Below are positions 11,101-22,529 of a stretch of DNA of 64,000 bases, one piece after another. This stretch comes from Rosellinia necatrix (taxonomy: Eukaryota > Ascomycota > Sordariomycetes > Xylariales > Xylariaceae): contig JAGYVD010000009.1 in NCBI GenBank assembly GCA_021209875.1, positions 186,001-250,000 of the forward strand. Reading direction: 5' to 3'. The position numbers and the translations under genes were made by a program. Numbering within the stretch: the stretch's first letter is position 1; each line of letters begins with the position of its first letter. The notes under the pieces are model-generated. The model searched no databases. It was not told the origin of the DNA and was given only the letters and a program-made list of their open reading frames with translations.

Positions 11101-14100
11101 GGTAGCTCGCGAGGCAGAGCGAGCGATCTCCAATCCCTTGTGCTGTAACTTATTCAGCAGGGCGCGGTTGTCGTTCTCAGATGCGACCAAGCGACCCTTC
11201 ACAGTAACAAGCTCTCGTTCGAGTCGTTCTTTTGCCTGGTCGTTCTTGAGGCCAAACTCTCCTGATTCGACCATGAACTTATTCATGTCTTCCACTTGGC
11301 GATTGAGCTTCTCGTATTCTTCCTCATACCACTTCAGTCGTTCTTGCGTTGCGTCTAAATCTTTCTGCAATCCAACTTCACGCTCACGAGCTGCACGTGA
11401 TGCTTGACGATCTGCTGCTTCCTCAGCGTCTAAGCGTGCTTCCTCAGCCTGAGTCTTTGCAATACGGAGCCGCCGAATCTCATCACGAGCTTCGTCACGT
11501 TCTTTTTCGGCGGTGGCACGCGCCTCCATCATCCGCCGCATCGTATCCTGTTGGAGGTAGAGCTCCTTCTCTATAGTGATCTTTGCCTCCTTCAGTTGCT
11601 CATGCTCTTGCTGCAACTCTTCATATTTATGTTCGGCAAGGAGTGCAACGTCGTCCCTTGATTGCCGCTCTCTACTCAAATCTGTTTGTATTGTATACAA
11701 CTGATCTTTCAGATCCTTGATCTGTGATTCGAGCAGCTCGCGATTCTGGTTCGCCTGCGCATCTTCGGATAGTCGAGCTTGGAGTATTTGTTTAGCGTCT
11801 TCGGCCTCGCGCTGGAGTTGGGATTGTTGAGCGCGCATGGCCTCCATCTCGGCCAGGACTTCTCGCAATCGTGCTCCTGTTTTTTCCCTCTCGGATAGCA
11901 AACTTTTCTTCTGATCTTCGAGGTTCCGTTGGTCTGTTTGAAACCTTTTGTTGTCCCCTCGCAAGATGGTCAATTCGCTCTCCTTCTTTCTAACAAGTTC
12001 TTCGTACTCTGTTGACGTCTTGGACAACTGGGACAACTGCTGCCGAATCTCGCAATTATCACTGGAGAGGTTTTGTTCGCGTAACCTCAGCGACTGTAAC
12101 TCTTTTTGCGCGGCCGCATGCTTGATATCTGCGTCTTGGTCGCTCTTTAGCAGCTTCCCCTCCAAATCTCGAACTTTTCGATCTTTCAGAGAAAGTTGAC
12201 TTTCAAGCATCTTGACTTCATCCTCTAAAGCTGATTCCTGTGCACTACGGTCTGCTTGTTTCTTTGATAAATCAGCTAGTTCTATTTCAAGATTCGTGGC
12301 TCGAGCATCAAGCTCTGATTTCTCGTTCTCAAGCCGCGCGATAAGCCCAGCAGCTTGCTCCAGCTGTGACCTGTATTGTTCAACATCCTGCTCAGCTTTC
12401 TTTTTGGCATCGAGGAGAGCATCGAGCTGGTCTTCCAGTTTCTCTTGATCATCCATGGCACCTTTCAATTCTTCCTCTAGCTCTACTTCCCTGAACTGAA
12501 GACGCTTGAAGATTTCTTCCTTGTCAAGTGCTAAAGCTCGTTCGCTCTCGAGGACCTGTTGCGTGCGCATTAACTCGGTATGGCAGTTGCGCCGCTCTTC
12601 TTCAAGCCGCATTCTGGTCTCCAGATCTTGCTGCATCTTTTCATTCAGCTCCCGGATTTTCTCATCACGTCTCTTCACCTCCACCGCTGTACGGGTAGGG
12701 CCCATCAATGGCTTCATCTTCATAAGTAAATGCCACCACGGGTTGTCGCAGAGGTCAAGGTAAACGTTGAAGTTGCGCTGGATGACTTGCGTTGCTTCGG
12801 TACGGTATAATCTTTTGAAAGCAATTCGGCGCTGGATATAACCACGAGCAACTGATTGAAACTGAGACATTATTTCGGTAATCAAAGCGTCGCGTCGCTC
12901 TTCTAATTCTGCGAGAACACCGGCTCGGAAGAAGACTTTAGTAATGCCCACGCGGAAAAGAGATTTATCAATTCCGAGCTTATCGAGCATCAGTGATGCT
13001 GCTGCCTGCCCTTCTATGTATCCTTTAGGGAGGTTCCTATAGAGCACCTCATATCGTTGCCGGAACTCTTTGAAAGACAGGCGATTAGGAAATCCGGTTC
13101 GAGCGATTCTTATTCCCTCGAGGACACCGTTACACCTGAGCTGGTCTAACACGAGCAGTGCGTGAAATTGCTTCGGCCGCTTCTTGTGGTTTGGGAGAAT
13201 GCATCGGACAAAGTGTGGATGAGTTGAATGAAGCTGAGTCATAAGACTCGAGAGTTGCTCCTTGTGCCTTTGGGCGACGGTGCGGAAGAGCCCCTTCTTC
13301 ACTCGACTCCGGGTATTACCATTACCTTCGTCCGCATCGGCACAGTCAACAAATAAATTTGCGATGTGTTTATCGGTAGATGCCGCCAGCAAACGTGTGA
13401 TATTGTCGTTCAAAGGGTCCTTGTTCTTCTCCAACCACCCTTCGGTGGAATATTCGACTTCTGCAGCGTAATGCGTGAGAATGAACCCATGGCGAGGACC
13501 AGGCCGAGAAGGACGATATTTGTTGGATTTCTTGTCCCACAACGAGTTGAGTTTCTCTGTAAAGGATCTGTCTGTAGCTTTAGGCATAACGCTATCTTCG
13601 TCTAGGCATGAGAATATGCCGATGGGGTTAGAGACTTCGATCAAATCGATCGTGGGTTGAAGATCTCGGCCGAAATCGATGAATTTCCACTCGATTTGCT
13701 CCCGCGCGTATTCCTCTTGCTCCAAGACAAACATATGATGATTGAAGAACTGTTGTAGTTTCTCATTGGTATAATTGATGCAGAGTTGCTCGAAACTGTT
13801 CTCCTCGAATATTTCAAACCCAGCAATATCGAGAACCCCAATGAAATGCGAATCATCAAGGCCAAGCCTGTTTCTGTCAAGTTGCCGGTTAATTTTGGTG
13901 ACAAGGTCTCCAAAGCCGCGCTCATAAATACCCTTCGCAAGTGCATCTATTCCTAGGCGCACCTGTTCGGGCGTCTGTACTTTTTCCACCCACTCTCGGC
14001 CAGCCTTGACTCTCGGGTGTAAGAGACCTTGCAGGAACGGCTCTAAAGGTATGCCGAGCAACCTGCAAACGCGGGCGGCAACTTCTTTGGCATCTGAAGC

Positions 14101-15542
14101 CAGACGAGCCTGATCCGCCATGCGACTTTCCTTAACGACTGAAATATTGCCCAGATGAAGAACTGCAGCCACAGTGCGGAGTATGGAGTCTTGGTCTTCG
14201 TCCGAGAATCCAATTACATGAAAGGCTTCTAACAATGCGTTCCATTCATCGATATCCGAGACGCCGGCGATAGTATCGTGGCCGTCGCGGGTGTACACAA
14301 AGTCACCAAGGCCGAACCCTTTGAGCATAAAGTCTCGCCGCATGCGATCGTCTGCACCAGCTAATAGCTGGTAAAAAACGTGGTAGTTGCGCTCCTGAGA
14401 ATTTATTCGCACGACTCTCGATTTCTCTAGTAGATACCAATCAATGAAAGCACCGACTATGGACCCGTTGGGGGTGAATTCGATACGAATGAATTTGCCG
14501 AAGCGCGAAGAGTTATTATTTCGAACCGTTTGAGCATTACCGAATGCTTCTAATATGGGATTCGCCCGCAAAATCTGCTGTGAAAGATTTGAATGTTGCT
14601 CTCTACTCTTAGCGGGCGTATCGGAGCGAGCCACGGCGGCGAGATACTGTATGACCTTCTTTGTATTTTCCGTCTTACCAGCACCGGATTCTCCTGTAAC
14701 CAATATGCTCTGGTTCTCTCCCTCGTCCACCAGGTTGCGGAATGCCTCGTCGGCCATGGCAAAAATATGCGGCTTCGTATCCTCTCTGCTCCTACCCTTG
14801 TACATATTGATATACTCGTTACCGTATATGGGTAGAGGACAATAAGGATTGACTGTGACCAGGAAGAGGCCGGAATATGTATAGATGAGATCTGCCTGAT
14901 ATCGCATATGGAGGTTATGGACTACGGATGGCTCGTTGAGATGAGTCAGCTCAGCCATATCGTTTGCTTTGTCGAACTTGGCAGGGTTGACTTTATCCAC
15001 GCTTTCGGCATCGACCTCACGTTGCTGGAGCGACATATCAGCAAGGGATGGTGCTTTTTCTTCGGACGGATTTGACTTACGCTACCATCATCGCATTGTA
15101 CGAGAAGCCTGCCCCCTTCCAGTTCCTCTACGACCCAGCCCTTCACGAAGGCGGTTTGCGGGTCCTTGAGCCAAACATATCTCTTGCCCGAAAAGTCATT
15201 CTCGCCCTCGATACTTTTTACGACGTCGATGCTCCGCCTCAGATCCTCGGTCTTGATGAAAGAGGGGGCAAATGTGGTTGACCCGGGGGGGTAGCTCTTG
15301 GAATCGGCCCGCTGCTGCCGCGGCCCGTGTCCGTTCACGGGCGGGGCGACGGTGCCCAGTAGCGAGTGGGATTGTGTGCGCTTGTGTGAAGAGGAAGAGG
15401 AGGAGGGCGGCGGCGGGGTCGCCGCGCCCAAGAACGGGGACTGGGGAGGGAAGAGGGCAGACTTGGGCCTGCCCGGGGCGTTGGGGCCCGGTGACGGGGA
15501 CGACGAGCCCATGCGGGCGAATGGATTGTTGCGGACTGACAT
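8155..15542 (-). CDS. Conventional myosin II heavy chain
   Basis: Three exons: 15542-15081, 15024-8737 and 8664-8155, joined in phase 0, giving 2419 aa. Introns are 56 and 72 bases with GTAAGT/CTCCAG and GTAAAA/AATAG ends. A Pro/Ser-rich N-terminus (about 110 aa) precedes an SH3-like fold (RYVWLKDPQTAFVKGWVVEE) interrupted by intron 1. The motor has P-loop GESGAGKT at about residue 265, switch I NNNSSRFGKF, and switch II/relay DIAGFEIFEENSFEQLCINY. One IQ-like neck (VARGYIQRRIAFKRLYR) and the WWHLLMKMKPLM hinge end near residue 925. The remaining 1,500 residues are heptad coiled coil with a Ser-rich tail. Full length matches fungal class II myosins (MyoB/Myo2), the ATP-driven motor of the cytokinetic or septation ring. 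Tail serines could be regulatory phosphosites, which is inference. Confidence 0.96.
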
Positions 15543-17200
15543 GACGATGGCGCCAGTAGCCGAGTCTACATCGGGAGATCTAAGGGTAGCCAGTGTATGG
15601 CGTTCATCGACGCCGGGCAGATTCGACGGGCAGATTCGACTGGTCGTTTCGACTGGCCGTTTCGGCTGGCCGTTGACGACGTAATCGGAGACGGATGGAC
15701 AAATCAATATCGAGAGGACGCAAATTCCATCACGAAACAAACACACGGTACCGTACCCGCGACCTCGCCGAGCAAGCCAACGGCAAACGACGACAATTAA
15801 AGTCGCGAAAACAGGATTATTCCTTGTTAGTTCCGCTTATAACCACCGATCGAAGGGAAAATCCCGTTTGGGTTTGTTGTATGTGGTGTATTGAGACTTC
15901 GGGGGTCGTGGGACGAGATAGCAGCTGACAATGGATTGTTGATATGTGCTAGTCCTAGGGCTGGCGCATAGCAACCAGCAACTGGTAAACATTCAATGCT
16001 TGGCATACCTCATTAGTGTGCTGCTGTTCAAGCGTCTTTGGTACCACGCGTCTTTGGTGGGGCTTACGCATCACAGATTACTCTGCCAGCCGACAGGAAC
16101 ATCTGGACAACTGCATGTAATTGGAGGACCCACACGTAGTCCATCTGTATCAGATCCCATGATGATGCCTTGGGATTTATTTAAGTACCTAATATACACC
16201 TACGATTAGACGTGGTATGCTGCATGTATGTGCAGCATTATGTACTGTATGTACCTGTCAGATAAGGAATACACTACCTTAGGTACCTAGGTACCTACCT
16301 AGTACTTAAGGAACTTACCTATGCACTCGTTCCACGTGGACTAAGCCACAGCAGCTGGTATGAGATTTTGACAGCTGCAAACAAGTGGCAGAGCTAGGTA
16401 CCTTGTAGGTCATTACATAGCAACTGCAGCTGCATCCGGATTGGCTGGTTCTGGCTGATCTTGGCCGGTCTAACCTAACTGGTCAAGCACTGATATCCAC
16501 CATAAGATTGGCTGTTCAGTCGGGAATTTCTGTTGCCACCATCCATCATCCCAGCATTCCACTTTGTGCATCCGACACCCAATAAACTAAACCCCGGTCA
16601 TCAAAGGCCGCGCACGATACCATCCATTGCTTCCGTATGTTGGACTGCATGTACTGCATTGTGTTATGAGACGGCGTTTCCTTCGATTCCTTCGATTACT
16701 GGCCCCTATATCTCTTTTGTCTCCCGATCGCCGTCTTCTTTGAACCCTTTGACCCCTTTGGCACAGCATTTATACGCCCATCGCAAGCGTACGAGGCGCA
16801 TGTAGCAGTGTCTCCCGTGACTCCTGCGTCCTGGCAGAGCTGAGCAGAGTGGCGTTCTTGCGACGGCAACACTTGGTTACTTGATCTAATCTGCAATGAG
16901 TGTTCATGCTAGCATTGGGGGAGCACACTTTTCTGGGCTAATACAAAGGCAATCGCCGCCTGAAGGTACTCATATCTAGTGGCGACTCCTGGTTTGTATG
17001 TGTATGGTTTGCGATTTGAGTAGCTTTTCTCGTGTCACCTTCGCGGGCGCGAGCCATTCAGCGATCCGGCCGACCACGACCACGACCGTAACTACGATCG
17101 CGACCGGCGGCCATCCTCGTTGCCGTCCCCTTCCCCATCCCCATCGTCATCGTCACGGCCGATATATCCTCGTTCCTTTATCTCCAACAAGCTTTTCGTA
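15543..17200. promoter_or_regulatory. Divergent intergenic region, myosin II / Red1-like
   Basis: About 1.66 kb between two outward-facing starts, so it should hold both promoters. It contains a dense block of TACCTAGGTA-type palindromes at 16281-16320 and several CAGCTG E-box-like hexamers around 16350-16430. No convincing coding sequence. No individual factor site can be assigned from sequence alone. Confidence 0.5.
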
Positions 17201-20200
17201 ATGGCAGAGCATCCTCACCGCTACGGCCAATTCCCCGGCCACTACCCTCCCATCCCGAGTTCATCGAGCACTCCATCGTCCTACTACTATCCACCACCGC
17301 AAGTGGGAGTCATGTCGCATGCAAACTACACAACAACCCAGAGCGCGTATGACCAGAATTCAACTAGAATACCCGGATTGGGACTTGGTGGGACTCCCAT
17401 CGCTCCGATAGCCCCCTTCCCGCCCAACATCTCCCAGCCATGGCTCGCTCAGGGGCACAACGCGCAAGTCAATAGTTATTTTCATGGCCAGCAACAACCC
17501 ACCTCTTCTCTCCCCCAACCGCCGCATGTTCCGCACCAACAGTCTCAGAATACTCTCGAGGAGGGCGAGCTGGGCGAAGGCGAGTTTGAAGATCTTTACG
17601 AACCCAAAGCCCCGACCAATCCTGGCCCAGCATCACACCAAAACCAGCCTACACAACCTTCCCATCATTTGGATAGTCGTAGTGGCAGTGTTGGAGATGC
17701 CGACGGATCTTCCATCTATGATCCCAACGATCCCCATGTCGCACATGAGGAAAGCGGTGCCCATGTCATGTCAAATAAACTGCCCGACGCAGAAGGGGAC
17801 ACCCCCCCGGAAGACGAATGGGAACCGTCTTATCAGGACCGCGAAAGGTCTGGATCTTACTCACCATATCTATCCCCAAGAGAGGTTCACCGGAAGATAT
17901 CCGTTGCAAAGGTGGTACTTCGCGATACGAAGGGTATGTGCAATTCAAATTCTGTGCAGTGAGATGGCGTCTAACCGTTTTCAGCTACCACCCGAGTTGA
18001 ATCTTCTCAATCAACTCACTCGAAAGATGCACCCTCACCTATTATACCGAGTGTGATGCCTCCGCCTAACGGCACCACCGTCGCCTCCTCGGATCCTAAT
18101 AGAAACGTTGTTCTCAACTCAACCGCTGGCCTTGAGCATGGCACAAATGGCTCTTCGCCATTTCGATCACCCTTGGAGGCAAAGAAGAAGGCTCAGGAAG
18201 CAATCTTAGGGATGTGGCCATTAAAGGTCCGATATCAAGATTATATCGACGAGGGGGTTGACGCAACTGTGGTCAGAGCCCTCTTCAAGGATATAGGACT
18301 AGATGTGCCAATCTCCAAGGCAACCACAGCTCCGATTATAGCCATGGGTGCCACACAATCAACGCCAACGAACACGACTGTCTCCCCTAGCATTTCGCTT
18401 GGGCCGCAGAGCCCACCTACGAATCAAATGCCAGCATCACTACCAAAAGTTAAACAGCCTGACAAGAAGGATAAAAAAGACCAAAGCAGCGATATTAAGG
18501 TAACAAAAATGTCGACTGCCGAGGAACGTAAAGACAAAATTGCGCGCAAGCTTGCCGCAATGGCGCAGAAGGCGACAGCCGCACAACCTGCCGGGCAGGG
18601 CGCACCGGTACCTACACCAACGCCTATGCCTGAGCCTGTAACTGCTCCCACGACGGCGTCCGCGACGATACCTGCTCCCCCCGGTCATATACCCATTTCC
18701 GCCCCGTTGACTGTCCCAATTACAGCCTCAAATCCTGTCGATAGTGGTATTTCCGTAGGAACAAAATCAGATGCCACAAATACGCCGTCGACCGTTACCA
18801 AGACTAGGGCGGAAAATAATGCAATACTACAACAAAAGCTCGCTGCACTAAAGAAGCAGCAAGCCCAGCTCGCAGCCGATAAAGCACGAACAGCTTCAAA
18901 TGAGAGCACGACAAACGCAACACCGCTAGCAGCAGACGCTGGCTCTCTTGATACAAGCCGCAATGGCAACTTGACACCCAAGGCAAGGTCCGCTACTTCT
19001 GCCGATCAAAGTACGAGCCAACAAGATGCATCCAACGAGCCCCAGGATAATCCCAAAAAGGAGGGCATTCCTGGGCTATCCTTCTCATCGCTGGTCTTCC
19101 CGCAGCCGGCACAGGGGTCAATTCGAAGCTTAAAAAGACCAGTCGCCTCTGATTTCGATGATTATATGCCTCGCTTCGAGCCACCAAAACGCACGCGAAC
19201 TGATGAAAGGTTAATTATCGACGTAAGCGACGACGAAGATATAGAAATGGAGATAGGCTCTCCTACGGATGAGCTCCCACCATCGACAACCTCTAGCGTG
19301 GCGCCTTCTCGCCCAGCTCTAGGAGCGATTCCACCCTCAGATGGGCCAAATCGGCGACCAGGGGAAAGCCCAGCCTCCAGCCCAACTCCTACGCCTCCCA
19401 TCCATCCTACCAAGATTATCCTACTACATAAACGAATTGCAGAAACAAAACGACTAATCGCCGAGGCCGAGGCTAAGAAAGCTGCTAAGAAAGCAACAAT
19501 TCAGTTATCGCCCAAGCCTTCAAGCCCGGCTGCGCAACAATCGGTCAATCCAACCATGGACCAGGGGGGCAATTCAGATGCCAAGAAAACCATTCACAAC
19601 AGACGCGATAGGATCGCGAGCTATGAATTACCTCGTGTTAACGCGGCTCTGAAGGAAAAGCAAGATAAGCTTAAGTTGCTCGTTGCTGAGGCCGAGCAAC
19701 TCGAACTCGAGGTCCGGGCAAGCCTCGACGAGCAACAAAAACTCTCGATGGAGATGGAATGTCTGCTCGGAACTTCTATGGAAATTTCCCCAGAGCCAGA
19801 CCATGAGCAACAATCGCAATTTAAGGATAGTGAGCATCATGGATTGGAGCGTCGGCTACGAGCGCTGTCTACTCATGCAGGTGTAGTTACGCCGCCGGGA
19901 CAGGCCACGGCTTCCCCCAGTCAACAGGAACCTGAAGGTAGCGATTGCAGTAAGCCGCAGTTATCGCATAGTCGAGAGTCTCCTCTGGCTAACGTTAACG
20001 GTGACACGGATGCCGAAATAAACAATGATGAGGCACTCCAGGCCGCTATTTTAACCGACACCAATTTTGGCATGGATATCCAAATGGCCGGCACAGATGC
20101 ACCTATCTCTGTCGCCGACCATGTACCCAGTGCTGATTCGGCACCTATTGAAATCTCGCCTAATTCTCTGGGAATTAGCTCTTCGACCCAGCTCTCTACT

Positions 20201-21202
20201 ACTGAAACCGAAACAGAGATAGAACGGACCCCAAAGGAAATCCCCCCTGATGCAGGTATTCAAACTGACTCTGCCGCCGAATTGACACCGCCCGCCATGA
20301 GTGCCCCATCGAGTGAATCGGATGCTGGGTCCAGTGAGTCCGATGTCTCAATGCAGCAATCCGTCCAGGAGCTATCCCAAAGCGATGATGAGCCGTATGA
20401 GCCCACACCAGCTCCGATATCTGATTCCCACGGGACCCTGAAGGTCCAGGGGAATACTACAGAAGTAATGAAATGTTCACCCTGTTTGATAACCGTTTAC
20501 TCACCAATTGCTAGGTTGCCGATGATGTTTTGGAAGAGCCAAATCCGAATTACACAATGGCAAATCAGGACCATCGGGAGCCCCAGGATACAAACAATCA
20601 AGTAAAAAACCGCTCCTGTGAGGAGCCTCTTCTACTAACTACTTCGCAGGAGGTCCAGAGCAATGCGCCACTCATGGAGGATTTGCTCTCTTATAAGAGC
20701 CCACTTTCATATTTCCGTGCCTATAGGTTCCACCCGAAATACTTTGAAGAGGTCCCAGGTGGCCTAAAGTCTATGACATTTAGTGCTAAGATTGACCCGA
20801 ACCTGGAAGTGTGCCCCCAGGTGCTTGCTGGAGAACCATGCCCCAAAGGCGCCAGCTGCGAGTATCAACATTTTGATTCCATGGTCCTTGCTGGTGAGTT
20901 GACAAACATGACCCCTCTTTACCCCCTAATGCGACTCCCCGGAATCCACCTCTCGTTGGATAACTGACTCTATGTGGTGTGCCGCTCTAGACGCCGAGAT
21001 CATCACGCAGCTCGGCTCTGCAGACATGTTTGTTGGAGAGGCTCGGACCAAGTTCGTCGAAGGCCTGAAGAGAGTGCTCAATGATCTCAAGGCCAACCGG
21101 GTCAAAGACTTCGATCGCATCACGAAAGCCATCGTCAAGCACAGACAGGAATTCCTCGGTGACACAAGCAAAGTGCTAGCTTTGGGCCCTAGCGCGACAT
21201 AG
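17201..21202 (+). CDS. Red1/ZFC3H1-like CCCH zinc-finger protein
   Basis: Four exons: 17201-17933, 17985-20464, 20515-20893 and 20991-21202; 1267 aa, introns of 50-97 bases, all phases consistent. The N-terminus is disordered (Pro/Ser/Gln-rich) with an acidic motif EEGELGEGEFEDLYEP near residue 120. The middle has Lys/Ala/Gln-rich helical segments (ILQQKLAALKKQQAQLAADK; a second at about 19430-19500; a third near 19640-19770). The C-terminus has FRAYRFHPKYFEEV, then a CCCH finger C-x8-C-x5-C-x3-H near residue 1170, the signature of the putative zinc-finger domain in S. pombe Red1 and animal ZFC3H1. Those proteins scaffold nuclear RNA-surveillance complexes (MTREC/PAXT) that feed transcripts to the exosome; the role here follows from the family. 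An in-frame ATG at 17120 would add 27 residues, but 17201 (MAEHPHRYGQ) is preferred because the upstream segment is a Pro-Ser run. Confidence 0.83.
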
Positions 21203-21997
21203 GTAACCTCGTAGTATGCTCATATCCAACCCCGTGGGTCACGCACGCGTCGACCTCACACCTTGTAGTAATACTCCCATCCCATACACGACGGCGATCA
21301 GCCGTTGCGCTGAGCTCTGTTGCTCTAAGCAGTAGCCTGATAGGCACGAGTCGCTTTCCCCACCCCCCCTTCCACGAGACAGCAGCGTGGTTGCTTTCGG
21401 GCGTTGGCGAGATGGCCTCAGATGGCGACCCAGGGGGCTTTGTTTGTCGGAATATACGATACCCCATTCGGCAATCTGATGCCAAGCGTGGATCGACCCT
21501 CAAATCACGTCGGCGGAGTAAGACCGACGTAGGTTGGCGGTTCAAGCAGCTACATAGTGGTAGAAAAGAGAAAGAGGAGGCAGTGCTGTAGAGTGTATGT
21601 TGGAACAGAAAAGGCAGGCGTGGTGAGCCCGTACTCGATACCATGCCGTGCCTTGACAGGAGCCTGCCCGAGAAGGTAGGCTGCTTGTCTTGCTGCAACG
21701 CTTCTTGCGGTCACGAGAGAAGACACGGTGCTTCTTACGTGAAGTAGATGCCAGTGAGCCAGCCAGTCAGTCGTAGACCAAATACACATACTTTCGTCAA
21801 ATGAAGCACCCCACATAGACAATCCATTATAATCTAATTAACTAGTTACCTACGTCCAGACCACCTATCTGACCTAAATGCTTAATTAATCCATCAGGCC
21901 TTTACCCTGTGAGCCTTGGGTGGGTTAGATGCTAGGTATCTGTCCATCTTCCCCTTGTGTCTTGTCTATACCTACTTATCTAGTTGGTCATTGGGTT

Positions 21998-22002
<5 letters not shown>

Positions 22003-22032
<30 letters not shown>
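22003..22032. repeat. TG microsatellite, 15 units
   Basis: Uninterrupted TG dinucleotide run of 30 bases in intergenic DNA. Likely polymorphic in length. Confidence 0.95.
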
Positions 22033-22035
<3 letters not shown>

Positions 22036-22406
22036 ATTAACACTGTATGAATATGTACTGTACAAGCAAGTCAATACCATGGTGGAGCGAGAGCTCACAA
22101 TCAACGACGTCATCGCTACTTCACCACCGCTAAGCAGTGAACTTTAGATACCCCCTAGGTAGGTATGTAGCACTGACCGGAGCTTCCTTCTTTCTTCTTG
22201 CGCTACCGAACCGTATTTTCTTCTCCGACTATGCCATGTCAAGGATGAATCCCAGACGTCTTCCTCGACACACACCATGCGAAGACGCAGCACGGTCTCG
22301 CCCCGGATACATATATAGAATAGCACACCACGGAATACAACAGCACCGCAGAATACAACAACACCGCAGAATATAACACTACAGAATACAACACCACCTA
22401 CTTAAT

Positions 22407-22473
22407 GCTATTAGTCATACGAATGCTATTCGTCATACGGATGCCATTAGTCATACGGATGCCATAGTCATAC
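22407..22473. repeat. About 18-bp imperfect tandem repeat in promoter or leader
   Basis: Four imperfect copies related to GTCATACGGATGCCATTA end about 55 bases before the HAM1-like ATG. A related imperfect repeat with CACCGCAGAATACAACA lies just upstream at 22337-22397. Position suggests promoter or 5' leader; no function is claimed. Confidence 0.8.
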
Positions 22474-22529
22474 ATCGCGCACTGTCGGGACGATACCTCT
22501 CTGGACGGAGAGCTCCCTCCCCATTTCCC

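Larger units (their letters stand above)
21203..22529. other. Intergenic between tandem plus-strand genes
   Basis: About 1.3 kb between the Red1-like stop and the HAM1-like start. It contains a 30-base TG microsatellite and a decayed 18-mer repeat just upstream of the next gene. Open frames here (for example 21189-21698 minus) have no recognisable domain. Confidence 0.6.
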
